A DNA stretch of 64,000 nucleotides from Candidatus Electrothrix scaldis (GCA_033584155.1 CP138355.1:4739501-4803500), one strand, 5' to 3'; positions 8,997 to 17,744 are shown, counted from the first letter of the stretch. The notes: generated by a model from the sequence alone, not told the origin. Translations and numbers: made by a program.

Positions 8997-9623
8997 ATGT
9001 GTAGATGGACTGGAGAGAGAAGAGGTAAAGATCCGTCTCCTTCTGTCATGGTCTTTTCCGGCCATATGATTGATTCGCCGACCAGAAAAATTCCTCGTTT
9101 CCCCCCTGAGCTTGAACACACTGTAACTCATTACGTAAACGAATATCTTGTCAAAAACAAAACAAAAATAGCGTATGCTGCTGCTGCTTCAGGGGGCGAT
9201 ATCATCTTCCTTGAACAGATGCTCTCTTTGCAAGGAGAGGTCAATATCGTCCTTCCAATTGAGCCTGCTGATTTTAAGGAACAAAGCGTCGCGTCTGCGG
9301 GACGAACATGGTTACTCCGTTTTGAACGGCTCCTGGCGCATGCCGCAACCGTACAGATCCTTGACTCCTATAGCCGGACAAGTTTCAATAAGAGCCTGAT
9401 GAACTGCAACCTGCACCTCTGTGAACGGGCAACAACCAGGGCTCGCAAAGAGAACATGCAGATTCGTGGCCTAGCTGTGCTGGATAGTACTCAGCCAGGC
9501 CACCTCACTGGAGGAACAGCCTCTATGATCTCTCTCTGGCAACAGCAGGATATCCGGTATTCCTGCATTTTTCTTGACAAGCTAAGGAGTAAAAACAACA
9601 CAGGTAATCCTTATGGGTCATGA
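8997..9623 (+). CDS. SLOG/Rossmann-like putative ligand-sensor protein
   Basis: The 208-residue product starts 2 bases after the patatin stop; an alternative ATG at 9048 begins directly at the conserved part (MVFSGHM). The visible pattern is VFSGHMID, then AYAAAASGGDIIFLEQML, then GEVNIVLPIEPADF. This fits a Rossmann-like SLOG-type nucleotide-binding fold, with a glycine turn followed by an acidic helix. Related segments occur next to TIR and TRAF-binding-like modules in multidomain signalling proteins, as far as I recall. The likely role is binding or making a nucleotide signal that controls the neighbouring patatin or TIR effector; this is inference. It overlaps the TIR gene by 11 bases. 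Confidence 0.55.
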   Translation: MCRWTGERRGKDPSPSVMVFSGHMIDSPTRKIPRFPPELEHTVTHYVNEYLVKNKTKIAYAAAASGGDIIFLEQMLSLQGEVNIVLPIEPADFKEQSVASAGRTWLLRFERLLAHAATVQILDSYSRTSFNKSLMNCNLHLCERATTRARKENMQIRGLAVLDSTQPGHLTGGTASMISLWQQQDIRYSCIFLDKLRSKNNTGNPYGS

Positions 9624-10701
9624 CGTTTTTATCAGTCATTCTTCGCAAAGCAGTACTGCGGCCACAAGCATTGTTCAGCAGCTTGAACAAAACGGTATCC
9701 ATTGCTGGATCGCACCTCGGGACCTGAACCCAGGCAGCGAATGGGCAGAGGGAATCATTGACGGCATTGAAGAATGCCCCGTATTCCTGCTCCTCCTCTG
9801 CCCCCATGCCAACAGCTCTCCGCAGGTCCTCCGGGAAGTGGAACGTGCTGTCAGCAAAAAGAAGCCTGTTATCCCGGTCATGCTGGGGAACTTCACCCTG
9901 TCAAAATCCCTGGAATACTTTATCAGCAGCCATCACTGGCTGGAGTTTTCCCCGAAGACCGCCCGCAACAACACCAAAATACTTATTGATGTTATCCATA
10001 AAAAGCTCTCAAACCAAGACCGTGTCGCATATTCATCGTCTCAGGAGGCCCCACTAAATACTCACAGCAGGCAAACTTTTTTTTCTCGCAAAAGAGCTGT
10101 TTTTTCGCTTCTTGCTCTCCTTTTCCTTCTGCTGAGCTGGCTCTTTTTTCATTTCTTCTGGCATCATTTTGCATCACCTGCCCCGCCCCCTGCTGTGCCG
10201 AAGACAACAACACAAGCCCTTGATCACTCCACCCAAGCAACAATCTCTGAAGAAGATCTCGGACCGGACGTTGTTTCTGGAGAAGTTTTCGGGATACCGA
10301 ATGGCAACGTTGTGAAAGCACGTATTAACGGCAAAGAAAGAGAGCTTCGCCTGTACGGCATAGATGCCCCTGCGCCTCAACAGGAGTACAATGAAGAAGC
10401 GCGAGCCTTCCTTGAACAACTGATTATTGACAACCGCATTCGTGCCACCTTACTTGGAAAAGACGATCGTGGACATACTGAGGCGATTGTCAGCAGCGGA
10501 GAAGCACTCCTCAACAAGGAAATGATCCGGGCAGGATATGCCTGGAAAAATCCCAAGCATTGCCAGAAAGAACCTTTATGTTCCGAAATGGGCAAACTTG
10601 AACAGAAAGCACGGGATCAACGCCTGGGACTCTGGCAGGGAGATAACCCTATCCCGCCTTGGGAATGGCCCAGGCATCAGAAACTTTTACAAAAACAATG
10701 A
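9613..10701 (+). CDS. TIR domain - transmembrane - staphylococcal-nuclease-like protein
   Basis: The 362-residue protein starts with a TIR domain (about 1-140): DVFISHSS, CWIAPRDLNPG, then ANSSPQVLREVERA, whose Glu75 is the candidate NADase residue. A single membrane segment (about 161-183) follows, preceded by Arg/Lys (SRKRA), which by the positive-inside rule puts the TIR domain in the cytoplasm and the C-terminus outside. Residues 222-345 match a staphylococcal nuclease fold (ELRLYGIDAP, LLNKEMIRAGYAW). Compared with SNase, Arg35 and Asp40 equivalents are kept, but Asp21 is Asn, Glu43 is Ala and Arg87 is His, so nuclease activity is doubtful. Overlap with the SLOG-like gene implies translational coupling. 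Confidence 0.8.
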   Translation: MGHDVFISHSSQSSTAATSIVQQLEQNGIHCWIAPRDLNPGSEWAEGIIDGIEECPVFLLLLCPHANSSPQVLREVERAVSKKKPVIPVMLGNFTLSKSLEYFISSHHWLEFSPKTARNNTKILIDVIHKKLSNQDRVAYSSSQEAPLNTHSRQTFFSRKRAVFSLLALLFLLLSWLFFHFFWHHFASPAPPPAVPKTTTQALDHSTQATISEEDLGPDVVSGEVFGIPNGNVVKARINGKERELRLYGIDAPAPQQEYNEEARAFLEQLIIDNRIRATLLGKDDRGHTEAIVSSGEALLNKEMIRAGYAWKNPKHCQKEPLCSEMGKLEQKARDQRLGLWQGDNPIPPWEWPRHQKLLQKQ

Positions 10702-10844
10702 GACGAACCTTGACCGTCTGGCATCTCGAGGCCTATTATGCATGGTACATTAGTCAGATTCACCCCTCCCCCTTTGCCTCTCTCCTTCTCTCTTCTCCTG
10801 CCCCGCCCCAGAGAACAAACTGACCATTGCATGACAAAATACCG

Positions 10845-10873
10845 TTGTCAACATATCACGCACAAGGTATAGT
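10845..10873 (+). promoter_or_regulatory. Candidate sigma-70-type promoter for the hdr-mvh operon
   Basis: TTGTCA at 10845-10850 and TATAGT at 10868-10873 are separated by exactly 17 bases, each one mismatch from consensus. The position gives a leader of about 100 bases before hdrC. It follows a pyrimidine-rich stretch (10756-10808). No experimental support. Confidence 0.45.
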
Positions 10874-10983
10874 TCATAATTACAACCACAACGTGCCACA
10901 AAGATGTAATACATCGCACCAAAACGAATGCCTTTCCTTTTTGAACACTCAAAAATGCAATCTGCAACCCCGGAGGACGTCCT

Positions 10984-11583
10984 ATGTCCAAAACACCCGT
11001 AGAACATGTACATGCACGCTTAGACCACGACGAAGACCTTTCTCTTCTCAACGAGGTCAGCATGAAAACCGCCGGTGTCTCCCGCCTGGAGATGTGTATC
11101 CAGTGCGGAAGCTGCGGTGGCTCCTGCCCCTCTGAGATGGATATGGACCACACCCCGCGCACCCTGTTTGCCATGCTGCGGGCCGGTATGCGGGAAGAGG
11201 CCCTACTGAGCAACACTCCCTGGATCTGTGTTTCCTGCTACCACTGTGTTGTCCGGTGCCCACAAAACGTACATATCACTGATGTCATGTATACCCTCAA
11301 AGGCATGGCTATCCGCGAAAAGAAATACCGCGACTCCACAGCGCCTGACTTTTCAGAGACCTTTGTGGACATGGTGGAGAAATATGGCCGCAGCTATGAG
11401 TTCGGCCTCGCGACCCGCCATTACCTCAAGCATTCGCCCCTGCGTATGATACGTACAGCTGCAATGGGACTGGATATGCTCAAAAAAGGACGTCTCAGCA
11501 TGAAGCCAACAACAATCGAAGGGATGGATCAACTCACGGCCATCCTCAATAAAGCCAAGGAAATGGAGCTGGCCCATGAGTGA
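10984..11583 (+). CDS. hdrC: HdrC-like heterodisulfide reductase iron-sulfur subunit
   Basis: The 199-residue protein starts at an ATG with GGAGG 7 bases upstream. It has two 4Fe-4S motifs, CIQCGSCGGSCP and CVSCYHCVVRCP, in the arrangement of HdrC. The subunit passes electrons between HdrA and the catalytic HdrB in the soluble Hdr complex. It overlaps hdrB by 8 bases and heads a six-gene operon hdrC-hdrB-hdrA-mvhD-mvhG-mvhA, the gene set of the electron-bifurcating MvhADG-HdrABC complex. In non-methanogens the disulfide substrate is not CoM-S-S-CoB and remains unknown. Confidence 0.9.
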   Translation: MSKTPVEHVHARLDHDEDLSLLNEVSMKTAGVSRLEMCIQCGSCGGSCPSEMDMDHTPRTLFAMLRAGMREEALLSNTPWICVSCYHCVVRCPQNVHITDVMYTLKGMAIREKKYRDSTAPDFSETFVDMVEKYGRSYEFGLATRHYLKHSPLRMIRTAAMGLDMLKKGRLSMKPTTIEGMDQLTAILNKAKEMELAHE

Positions 11584-12580
11584 TTACATCTTCTATCCGG
11601 GCTGCGCAATGGAAAGCAATGCCAAGGCCTACTATGACTCCTTGATGGAGATCGCCCAACCGCTGGGCATCAACCTCCAGGAAATCGACGACTGGAACTG
11701 CTGCGGTGCCACAGAATATGTGGGCATCAACCTCATTCCTGCCTATTCTCTGATTGCCCGTAATCTGGCCCTGGCAGCAAAAATGGGTCACAAGACCATC
11801 ATCTCCCCTTGTTCAGCCTGTTATCTGAATCTTGCCAAGGCCGATTATTACATGGCAGAACGCCCCTCCCTAGGCGAAAAAGTCAACGAGGCCTTAGCAG
11901 CAGGTGACCTCCAATACACACCAGGCTCCCTGGACATTCGCCACCTGCTTGATGTGTTGATTAACGACATCGGGCTCGACAAACTAAAAGAAAAAGTCGT
12001 CCGACCACTCAAAGGCCTCAAGGTTGCCCCGTACATGGGCTGTATGGTCCCTCGTCCTGATTACCATAATCGCTGGTCAGATGCGGAACACCCGACGGAG
12101 CTGTTTGATGTCCTTAAAGCTATTGGCGCAGAGGTCGTGGACTTTCCAGGAGCAGCTACCTGCTGCGGTGGTCATATGACCCAAATCGGCCCAGAAACCG
12201 CTTACGAGCTGATTCGCCGCCTGATCTCCTCTGCGGAAAAAAGCAAGGCAGATATCATGGTCACGGTCTGTCCCATGTGTCAGCTCAATGTGGATGCCTA
12301 TCAAGGCGAGACCAATAGCCATTTCGGCACCAATTATAATATGCCCATCGTTTTTTTCTCCCAGCTGGTTGGGTTGGCCCTGGGGTTTCCGCCAGAGAAA
12401 CTGGGCTTTGGCAGTGAAGTCACCAGCACAGAAAAAGCCTTGGCTCAAATTGGCGTAGACATTCCCGAATCAGCCATTGCAGAAGGAAAAAAACGCCAGC
12501 AGGAAGGACTTCCCATGCCGCTTTGCATGCGAAAAACAACCACGTCGGAAAGCAAGCACGCAGAGGAGGCAAAAGCATGA
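11576..12580 (+). CDS. hdrB: HdrB-like heterodisulfide reductase catalytic subunit
   Basis: The 334-residue protein carries two cysteine-rich CCG modules: WNCCGATEY with a later SPCSACYLN, and ATCCGGHM with a later VCPMCQLN. In methanogen HdrB these modules hold the unusual noncubane 4Fe-4S clusters that cleave the disulfide. It should be cytoplasmic and bound to HdrC and HdrA. The start overlaps hdrC, and the stop overlaps the hdrA start in an ATGA arrangement, so the three subunits are translationally coupled. Confidence 0.9.
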   Translation: MSDYIFYPGCAMESNAKAYYDSLMEIAQPLGINLQEIDDWNCCGATEYVGINLIPAYSLIARNLALAAKMGHKTIISPCSACYLNLAKADYYMAERPSLGEKVNEALAAGDLQYTPGSLDIRHLLDVLINDIGLDKLKEKVVRPLKGLKVAPYMGCMVPRPDYHNRWSDAEHPTELFDVLKAIGAEVVDFPGAATCCGGHMTQIGPETAYELIRRLISSAEKSKADIMVTVCPMCQLNVDAYQGETNSHFGTNYNMPIVFFSQLVGLALGFPPEKLGFGSEVTSTEKALAQIGVDIPESAIAEGKKRQQEGLPMPLCMRKTTTSESKHAEEAKA

Positions 12581-14586
12581 GCAAGCAAAAGAAACCAGCA
12601 AAGATCGGGGTCTATGTCTGCCATTGCGGCACCAATATCTCGCACACGGTTGATGTGGAAAAAGTCCGCGAATGGGCCTCAAAAAGCCTTGATGGAGAAG
12701 GAGTTGTCATTGCCCGTGATTATAAGTTTATGTGCTCCAGCCCTGGCCAGGAGCTGATTGAAAACGACATCAAAGAGCTGGGCCTGGATCGGGTGGTGGT
12801 TGCGGCCTGCTCTCCTCATCTCCATGAGCTGACCTTCCGCAATGCCAGCAAAAGGGCAGGACTCAATCCCTACCTCACCGAACTGGCCTCCATCCGCGAG
12901 CAGGTTTCCTGGGTGCATACCGATAAGGAAGCAGCTACAGAAAAGGCCAAGGCCGTGGTGACCGGTGCAGTTGAGCGGGTTATTGAGAATGAACCGCTTG
13001 AGGAACTCAAGGTCTCCATCCACCCGGACACCCTGGTGGTCGGTGGTGGTATTGCCGGTATCCAGGCAGCCCTGGAGATTGCCAATGCCGGTAAGAAGGT
13101 CTGGCTGGTGGAACGGGAGGCCTCCATTGGTGGTCATATGGCCCAGTTCGACAAGACCTTCCCCACCCTGGACTGTGCCGCCTGTATCCTGACCCCGCGC
13201 ATGTTTGAGGCTGGCAATCATCCCAATATCGAGCTGATGACCTGGAGCGAAGTAACCAACGTTGCTGGCTATGTGGGCAACTTCTCAGTCACGATCAAGA
13301 AAAAGCCCCGCTACCTCAAAGAGGAGCTGTGTACCGGCTGTCGAATCTGCGTAGAAAAATGCCCGAAAAAGATTGTGGATCAGGGTTACGAAGCAGGTAT
13401 CGGCTACCGCAAGGCTATCTACACCAGCTCGGCCCAGGCCGTGCCCAAGTATCCGGTCATTGACACTGAAAACTGCAATTTCTTCCAAAAAGGCGCTTGT
13501 AAAATCTGTGAGAAATCCTGCCCCACCAATGCCATTGACTACGAGCAAAAAGAAGCATTCCTGACTGTGGAGGTTGGCAACATTATCCTGGCCACTGGCT
13601 ATGATCTCTTTGATGCCCGTAAGGTGAGCAACTACGGCTACGGACGCTTGCCCAATGTCTTTACCAGCATAGAGTTTGAACGCATGTGTAATGCGGCTGG
13701 CCCTACTTCAGGTGATATTGTCCTGCGGGACGGCAAAACCACACCCAAGACCGTGGGTATTATCCACTGTGTTGGTTCCCGTGATCGCAATTACAACAAC
13801 TACTGCTCCAATATCTGCTGTATGCAGAGCCTGAAATTCGCCCATCTGGTCAAGGAGCGCACCGGGGCCACGGTCTATGATTTCTATATTGATATGCGGA
13901 CCCCGATGAAGGCCTATGATGAGTTCTATCAGCGCGTCCTGGAAGAAGGCACCCTCTTTGTTCGGGGCAAGGTGGCCCAGGTCACGGATGCAGCCCGCAA
14001 GGCAAGCGAGGAAGGCAAGCTGATGGTCCAGGTGGAAGACACTCTGATCGGCAAGCAACGCCGGATTCCTGTGGATATGGTGATCCTCTCCATCGGTATG
14101 GAGCCGCGTCATGATGCCAAGGAGACCGGTAAGCTCTTCGGCATCGGCTGTTCAGCCAATGGTTGGTTTACTGAGAAGCACACCAAGCTGGACCCCATCT
14201 CCACCATGACCGAGGGCATTTTTATTGCTGGTACCGCAACCGGCCCCAAGGACATCCCCACCTCAGTGGCCCAGGGCAGCGCAGCAGCAGCTCGGGTCCT
14301 GAATATGATCATGCGTGGTGAAGTTACCCTGGAACCCATCAAGGCCAGTGTCTATCAGGGGCAGTGCTCAGGTTGCCGCATCTGCAACAGCCTCTGTCCG
14401 TTTAACGCAATCACCTTCCTGGAAGACCGCAAGGTCAGTGAAATCAACCCGGCCCTGTGCCAGGGCTGCGGCACCTGCGTGGCAGCCTGTCCTGCCGGAG
14501 CAATCAGCGGCACCGGCTTTAGCAATGATCAGATACTCGCCCAGATCGACGGCCTGCTGATGGACGTTACTCTGGCTGACGCATAA
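12577..14586 (+). CDS. hdrA: HdrA-like FAD- and iron-sulfur-containing subunit
   Basis: I use the ATG at 12577, which has GAGGAGG upstream and overlaps the hdrB stop as ATGA; the upstream in-frame start lies within hdrB. The 669-residue protein has an N-terminal cysteine region (VCHCGTNIS, SPGQELI), a dinucleotide-binding VVGGGIAGIQ near 154, and the HdrA cluster site CAACILTPRM. Several ferredoxin-type motifs follow (CTGCRICVEKCP, CKICEKSCP, CSGCRICNSLCP, CQGCGTCVAACP). It is the flavin subunit where electrons from hydrogenase are split between ferredoxin and the disulfide branch. All cluster positions are ordinary Cys codons. Confidence 0.92.
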   Translation: MSKQKKPAKIGVYVCHCGTNISHTVDVEKVREWASKSLDGEGVVIARDYKFMCSSPGQELIENDIKELGLDRVVVAACSPHLHELTFRNASKRAGLNPYLTELASIREQVSWVHTDKEAATEKAKAVVTGAVERVIENEPLEELKVSIHPDTLVVGGGIAGIQAALEIANAGKKVWLVEREASIGGHMAQFDKTFPTLDCAACILTPRMFEAGNHPNIELMTWSEVTNVAGYVGNFSVTIKKKPRYLKEELCTGCRICVEKCPKKIVDQGYEAGIGYRKAIYTSSAQAVPKYPVIDTENCNFFQKGACKICEKSCPTNAIDYEQKEAFLTVEVGNIILATGYDLFDARKVSNYGYGRLPNVFTSIEFERMCNAAGPTSGDIVLRDGKTTPKTVGIIHCVGSRDRNYNNYCSNICCMQSLKFAHLVKERTGATVYDFYIDMRTPMKAYDEFYQRVLEEGTLFVRGKVAQVTDAARKASEEGKLMVQVEDTLIGKQRRIPVDMVILSIGMEPRHDAKETGKLFGIGCSANGWFTEKHTKLDPISTMTEGIFIAGTATGPKDIPTSVAQGSAAAARVLNMIMRGEVTLEPIKASVYQGQCSGCRICNSLCPFNAITFLEDRKVSEINPALCQGCGTCVAACPAGAISGTGFSNDQILAQIDGLLMDVTLADA

Positions 14587-14598
14587 GAGGAGTCAATA

Positions 14599-15081
14599 AT
14601 GAGCGAACAATTTGAACCGGTGATCATCTGTTTCACCTGTAACTGGTGTTCGTACCGGGCTGCGGACCTGGCAGGTACAGCCCGAATGCATTACGCCCCC
14701 AATGTCCGCTTGGTCCGGCTGATGTGTTCCGGTCGCCTGGACCCCACCTTTATAATGAAGGCCCTGTCCGGCGGCGCAGACGGCGTCCTGATCACGGGCT
14801 GTCATCCTGGTGAATGTCATTATATTGAACAGAACTATAAGGCCCAAAGCCGCTGGCTCCTTCTGCGACGAGTGCTGAAAGGCTTGGGCATTGCCCCGGA
14901 GCGGGTCAAGCTCACCTGGACCAGTGCAGCTGAGGGGACAAAGCTGACCAATGAAATCAACTCCTTTGTTGAGGAGATCCGTGGCCAAGGCCCGTTGGCT
15001 TGGCATAAAAACCTACAGCAAGAGAAGCAAGAGACATCACAACACAATCCGAAGCAGGCTCCTGTGGAGGTGACAGTATGA
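14599..15081 (+). CDS. mvhD: MvhD-like hydrogenase / Hdr-linking iron-sulfur subunit
   Basis: The 160-residue protein starts 12 bases after hdrA with GAGGAG upstream. It has the MvhD 2Fe-2S pattern: CFTCNWCSYRAADLAG near the N-terminus, then RLMCSGR and TGCHPGECHY. In the Mvh-Hdr complex this subunit wires the hydrogenase to HdrA. The tail (after about 140) is hydrophilic and Gln/Lys rich. The stop overlaps the mvhG start (ATGA). Confidence 0.9.
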   Translation: MSEQFEPVIICFTCNWCSYRAADLAGTARMHYAPNVRLVRLMCSGRLDPTFIMKALSGGADGVLITGCHPGECHYIEQNYKAQSRWLLLRRVLKGLGIAPERVKLTWTSAAEGTKLTNEINSFVEEIRGQGPLAWHKNLQQEKQETSQHNPKQAPVEVTV

Positions 15082-16070
15082 GCAAACCAAAATTCGCCAT
15101 GTACTGGTCTGGTTCCTGCGGTGGCTGCGAAATTGCGGTCATCAATATCCATGAGAAGATCCTGGATGTGGATGCCAATTTCGATATTGCCTTCTGGCCT
15201 GTAGCGATGGATGCCAAGGTCAAGGATGTGGAGGCCCTGGAAGATGAGGAAATCCTGCTCTGCCTCTGGAACGGCTCCATCCGCAATGAGGAGAATGAGC
15301 ATATGGCCCATCTGCTGCGCAAAAAGTCCAAGCTGCTGGTCTCCTTTGGCTCCTGCGCCACCGAGGGCTGTGTGCCCGGCCTGGGAAACCTCTTCCCTGT
15401 TGCCGAGCTCATCGACACCGCCTATACCACCCTAACCACGGATAACCCGGATAATATCCGTCCGCAGACCGTAACCCAGGTTCCAGAGGGTGAGATCACT
15501 ATTCCGGCCATGAAGGACCGGGTACATACCCTGGCCCAGGTCGTGGATGTGGATTATTTCATGCCCGGCTGCCCGCCGGAGAGCCACCAGATCGCAGCAG
15601 TGATTGATCTGGTTATTGAAGTCCTCCAGGGTAAGGCCGAGCTGCCGCCCAAGGGTGCGGTAATCGGGGCTGGTCATTCCACAGTCTGTGAGGAATGCCC
15701 GCGCCAACGCAACGTCAAGGCCATCAAGGCCTTCCGCCGTATCCAGGATGTGGCCCCGCTTGACCCGGAACTCTGTATCCTGGAACAGGGCGTGCCTTGT
15801 AACGGCCCAGCCACCCGTAGCGGCTGCAAGGCTCGTTGCCCCAGCGTCGGTGCCCAATGCATTGGTTGCTATGGCCCGGCAGAAGGCGTGGTGGACTACG
15901 GCGCACGTCTGGTCACTGCCTTTGCCTCGGTCATTGACTCCAGAGATCCTGAAGAGATAGAGCAGATCCTGGACGGCATCCCTGACCCGGCAGGGCAATT
16001 CTATCGTTTCAACCTGGCTGACTCGCTGTTCCAGGCGGGTGCGTCAGCATTCAAGAAAAATGAGGTGTAG
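15078..16070 (+). CDS. mvhG: Ni-Fe hydrogenase small subunit (MvhG type)
   Basis: The 330-residue protein has the small-subunit proximal cluster pattern (YWSGSCGGCEIAV at 9-21, then FGSCATEGCVPG and the MPGCPPESHQI motif) and a C-terminal set of cysteines (EECPRQR, GVPCNGPATRSGCKARCPSVGAQCIGCYGPAEG) for further clusters. It lacks a twin-arginine leader and membrane anchor, so the enzyme is cytoplasmic, as in group 3c hydrogenases. It lies 2 bases upstream of the large-subunit gene. Confidence 0.92.
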   Translation: MSKPKFAMYWSGSCGGCEIAVINIHEKILDVDANFDIAFWPVAMDAKVKDVEALEDEEILLCLWNGSIRNEENEHMAHLLRKKSKLLVSFGSCATEGCVPGLGNLFPVAELIDTAYTTLTTDNPDNIRPQTVTQVPEGEITIPAMKDRVHTLAQVVDVDYFMPGCPPESHQIAAVIDLVIEVLQGKAELPPKGAVIGAGHSTVCEECPRQRNVKAIKAFRRIQDVAPLDPELCILEQGVPCNGPATRSGCKARCPSVGAQCIGCYGPAEGVVDYGARLVTAFASVIDSRDPEEIEQILDGIPDPAGQFYRFNLADSLFQAGASAFKKNEV

Positions 16071-16072
16071 TC

Positions 16073-17539
16073 ATGGAACGCATAACTATTGATCCCATTA
16101 CTCGCCTTGAGGGACACGGGAAGATTGATATCTTTCTGGATGATAAGGGCGACGTTGCCAATTCCTATTTTCAGATCCCTGAGCTGCGCGGCTTTGAACG
16201 CTTCTGCGTGGGCCGCCCCATTGAGGAAATGCCCCTGCTGACCAACCGTATCTGCGGAGTCTGCCCGGAGGCCCATCATATGGCGGCGGTCAAGGCCGCA
16301 GACGCTGCTTACAAGGTCACACCGCCGCGCACAGCCAAGCTGCTGCGCGAGCTCCTCTACATGGCCTTTTACTGCACCGACCATACCACCCATTTCTACG
16401 CCCTGGGCGGCCCGGACTTTATCATAGGCCCGGATGCCCCGGTTGCTGAGCGTAACATCCTCGGTGTTATCCATAAGGTGGGTATGGAGATCGGTGGCAA
16501 GGTCATCCAGATGCGGAAATTCGGTCATAAGGTGGTGGAGATGATCGGGGGCCGCAAGGTCCACCCGGCTGTTGCCATCCCCGGTGGTGTGACCAAGATT
16601 CTCAGCGAGGGAGAGCGGAAAGAGATTGAAGAGATGGGCCGCTGGGCCATTGATTTTGCCCAGTTCAGTCTTCAGGCATTTAACGACATCGTTCTGGCGA
16701 ACCAGACCTATCTGGACCTGATTGTCGGGGATATCTACCGCGATGAGACCTATTATATGGGGCTGGTGGATGAAAACAACAAGGTCAATTTCTACGATGG
16801 TAAGGTGCGGGTGGTTGATCCTGAAGGCAAGGAGTTCTGTAAATACGCGCCCAATGAGTACATGAACCATCTTTCTGAGCATGTGGAGCCCTGGACTTAC
16901 CTCAAGTTCCCTTACCTGAAAAACGTGGGCTGGAAGGGATTTACTGATGGCAAGGATTCCGGCGTGTACATGGCAACCCCGCTCTCCCGCCTCAATGCGG
17001 CAGACGGCATGGCCACCCCGCTGGCTCAGGAACATTATGAAAAGATGTACGAGACTCTGGGCGGCAAGCCAGTCCATCAGCGGTTGGCGATCCATTGGGC
17101 CCGCCTGATTGAGCTGCTCTATGCAGCGGAACGCTGGGTGGAGCTGGTAACCGATCCGGATATCACCTCTTCAGATGTTCATTGCAAACCCACGGAGATC
17201 CCCACTGAGGGCGTCGGTATTGTCGAGGCCCCACGCGGCACCCTGACCCATCATTACTGGACCGATGAGCGGGGAATCCTCACTCAGGTCAACCTGATTG
17301 TGGGTACCACCAATAACTATGCCCCGATTCAGATGAGCACCAAAAAGGCGGCGCAGCATCTGATTAAGGGCGGTAAGGTGAATGAAGGCTTGCTCAATAT
17401 GGTGGAAATGGCCTTCCGGGCCTACGATCCCTGTTTTGGTTGTGCGACCCATTCGTTGCCGGGACAGATGCCGCTGGAGGTGCGTTTGCATGACCAGCGT
17501 GGTGAGCTGATGGATGTGATTAAGCAGTATGTGGATTAA
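16073..17539 (+). CDS. mvhA: Ni-Fe hydrogenase large subunit (MvhA type, group 3c)
   Basis: The 488-residue protein holds the nickel-iron active-site cysteines in RICGVCPEAHH (about 62-72) and DPCFGCATHS near the C-terminus. The 22 residues after that His would be removed by a maturation protease during cofactor insertion; a candidate protease gene lies at 21.5 kb beside hypABFCDE. Together with MvhG, MvhD and Hdr it should oxidise H2 and feed bifurcation of electrons to ferredoxin and a disulfide. It is the last gene of the operon and is followed by a GC-rich hairpin. Confidence 0.93.
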   Translation: MERITIDPITRLEGHGKIDIFLDDKGDVANSYFQIPELRGFERFCVGRPIEEMPLLTNRICGVCPEAHHMAAVKAADAAYKVTPPRTAKLLRELLYMAFYCTDHTTHFYALGGPDFIIGPDAPVAERNILGVIHKVGMEIGGKVIQMRKFGHKVVEMIGGRKVHPAVAIPGGVTKILSEGERKEIEEMGRWAIDFAQFSLQAFNDIVLANQTYLDLIVGDIYRDETYYMGLVDENNKVNFYDGKVRVVDPEGKEFCKYAPNEYMNHLSEHVEPWTYLKFPYLKNVGWKGFTDGKDSGVYMATPLSRLNAADGMATPLAQEHYEKMYETLGGKPVHQRLAIHWARLIELLYAAERWVELVTDPDITSSDVHCKPTEIPTEGVGIVEAPRGTLTHHYWTDERGILTQVNLIVGTTNNYAPIQMSTKKAAQHLIKGGKVNEGLLNMVEMAFRAYDPCFGCATHSLPGQMPLEVRLHDQRGELMDVIKQYVD

Positions 17540-17556
17540 GCAGCTTTGCTCTAAAT

Positions 17557-17583
17557 GCCGGGGTTAGATACTCTTACCCCGGC
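17557..17583 (+). terminator. GC-rich hairpin after mvhA
   Basis: GCCGGGGT (17557-17564) and ACCCCGGC (17576-17583) form a perfect 8-bp stem with an 11-base loop 18 bases after the mvhA stop. The usual T-run is missing, so termination may be incomplete. Confidence 0.55.
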
Positions 17584-17646
17584 TGCTGGTTGCCATTGCC
17601 ACTACCACCTGCACCTTCTCTTTTCCCCTCTCGAACCTTTCCCTTA

Positions 17647-17675
17647 TTGACAAGGATCGATCCTCTTCTTAAGCT
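17647..17675 (+). promoter_or_regulatory. Possible promoter upstream of the Gabija-type pair
   Basis: A perfect TTGACA (17647-17652) is followed after 17 bases by TAAGCT, a poor -10 box. It lies about 70 bases before the nuclease start and after the mvhA hairpin, the expected place for an independent promoter. Confidence 0.3.
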
Positions 17676-17744
17676 GACAGTTACTTATGCAGGTCAGCCA
17701 TCCTAACTTCCTCTACCAGCAGAAACCGCAAAAGAACAGTGCCT

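Noticed and set aside
16001-17095. Long open frame antisense to mvhA
   Set aside because: The plus strand encodes an unmistakable hydrogenase large subunit; the antisense frame has no domain or start signal.
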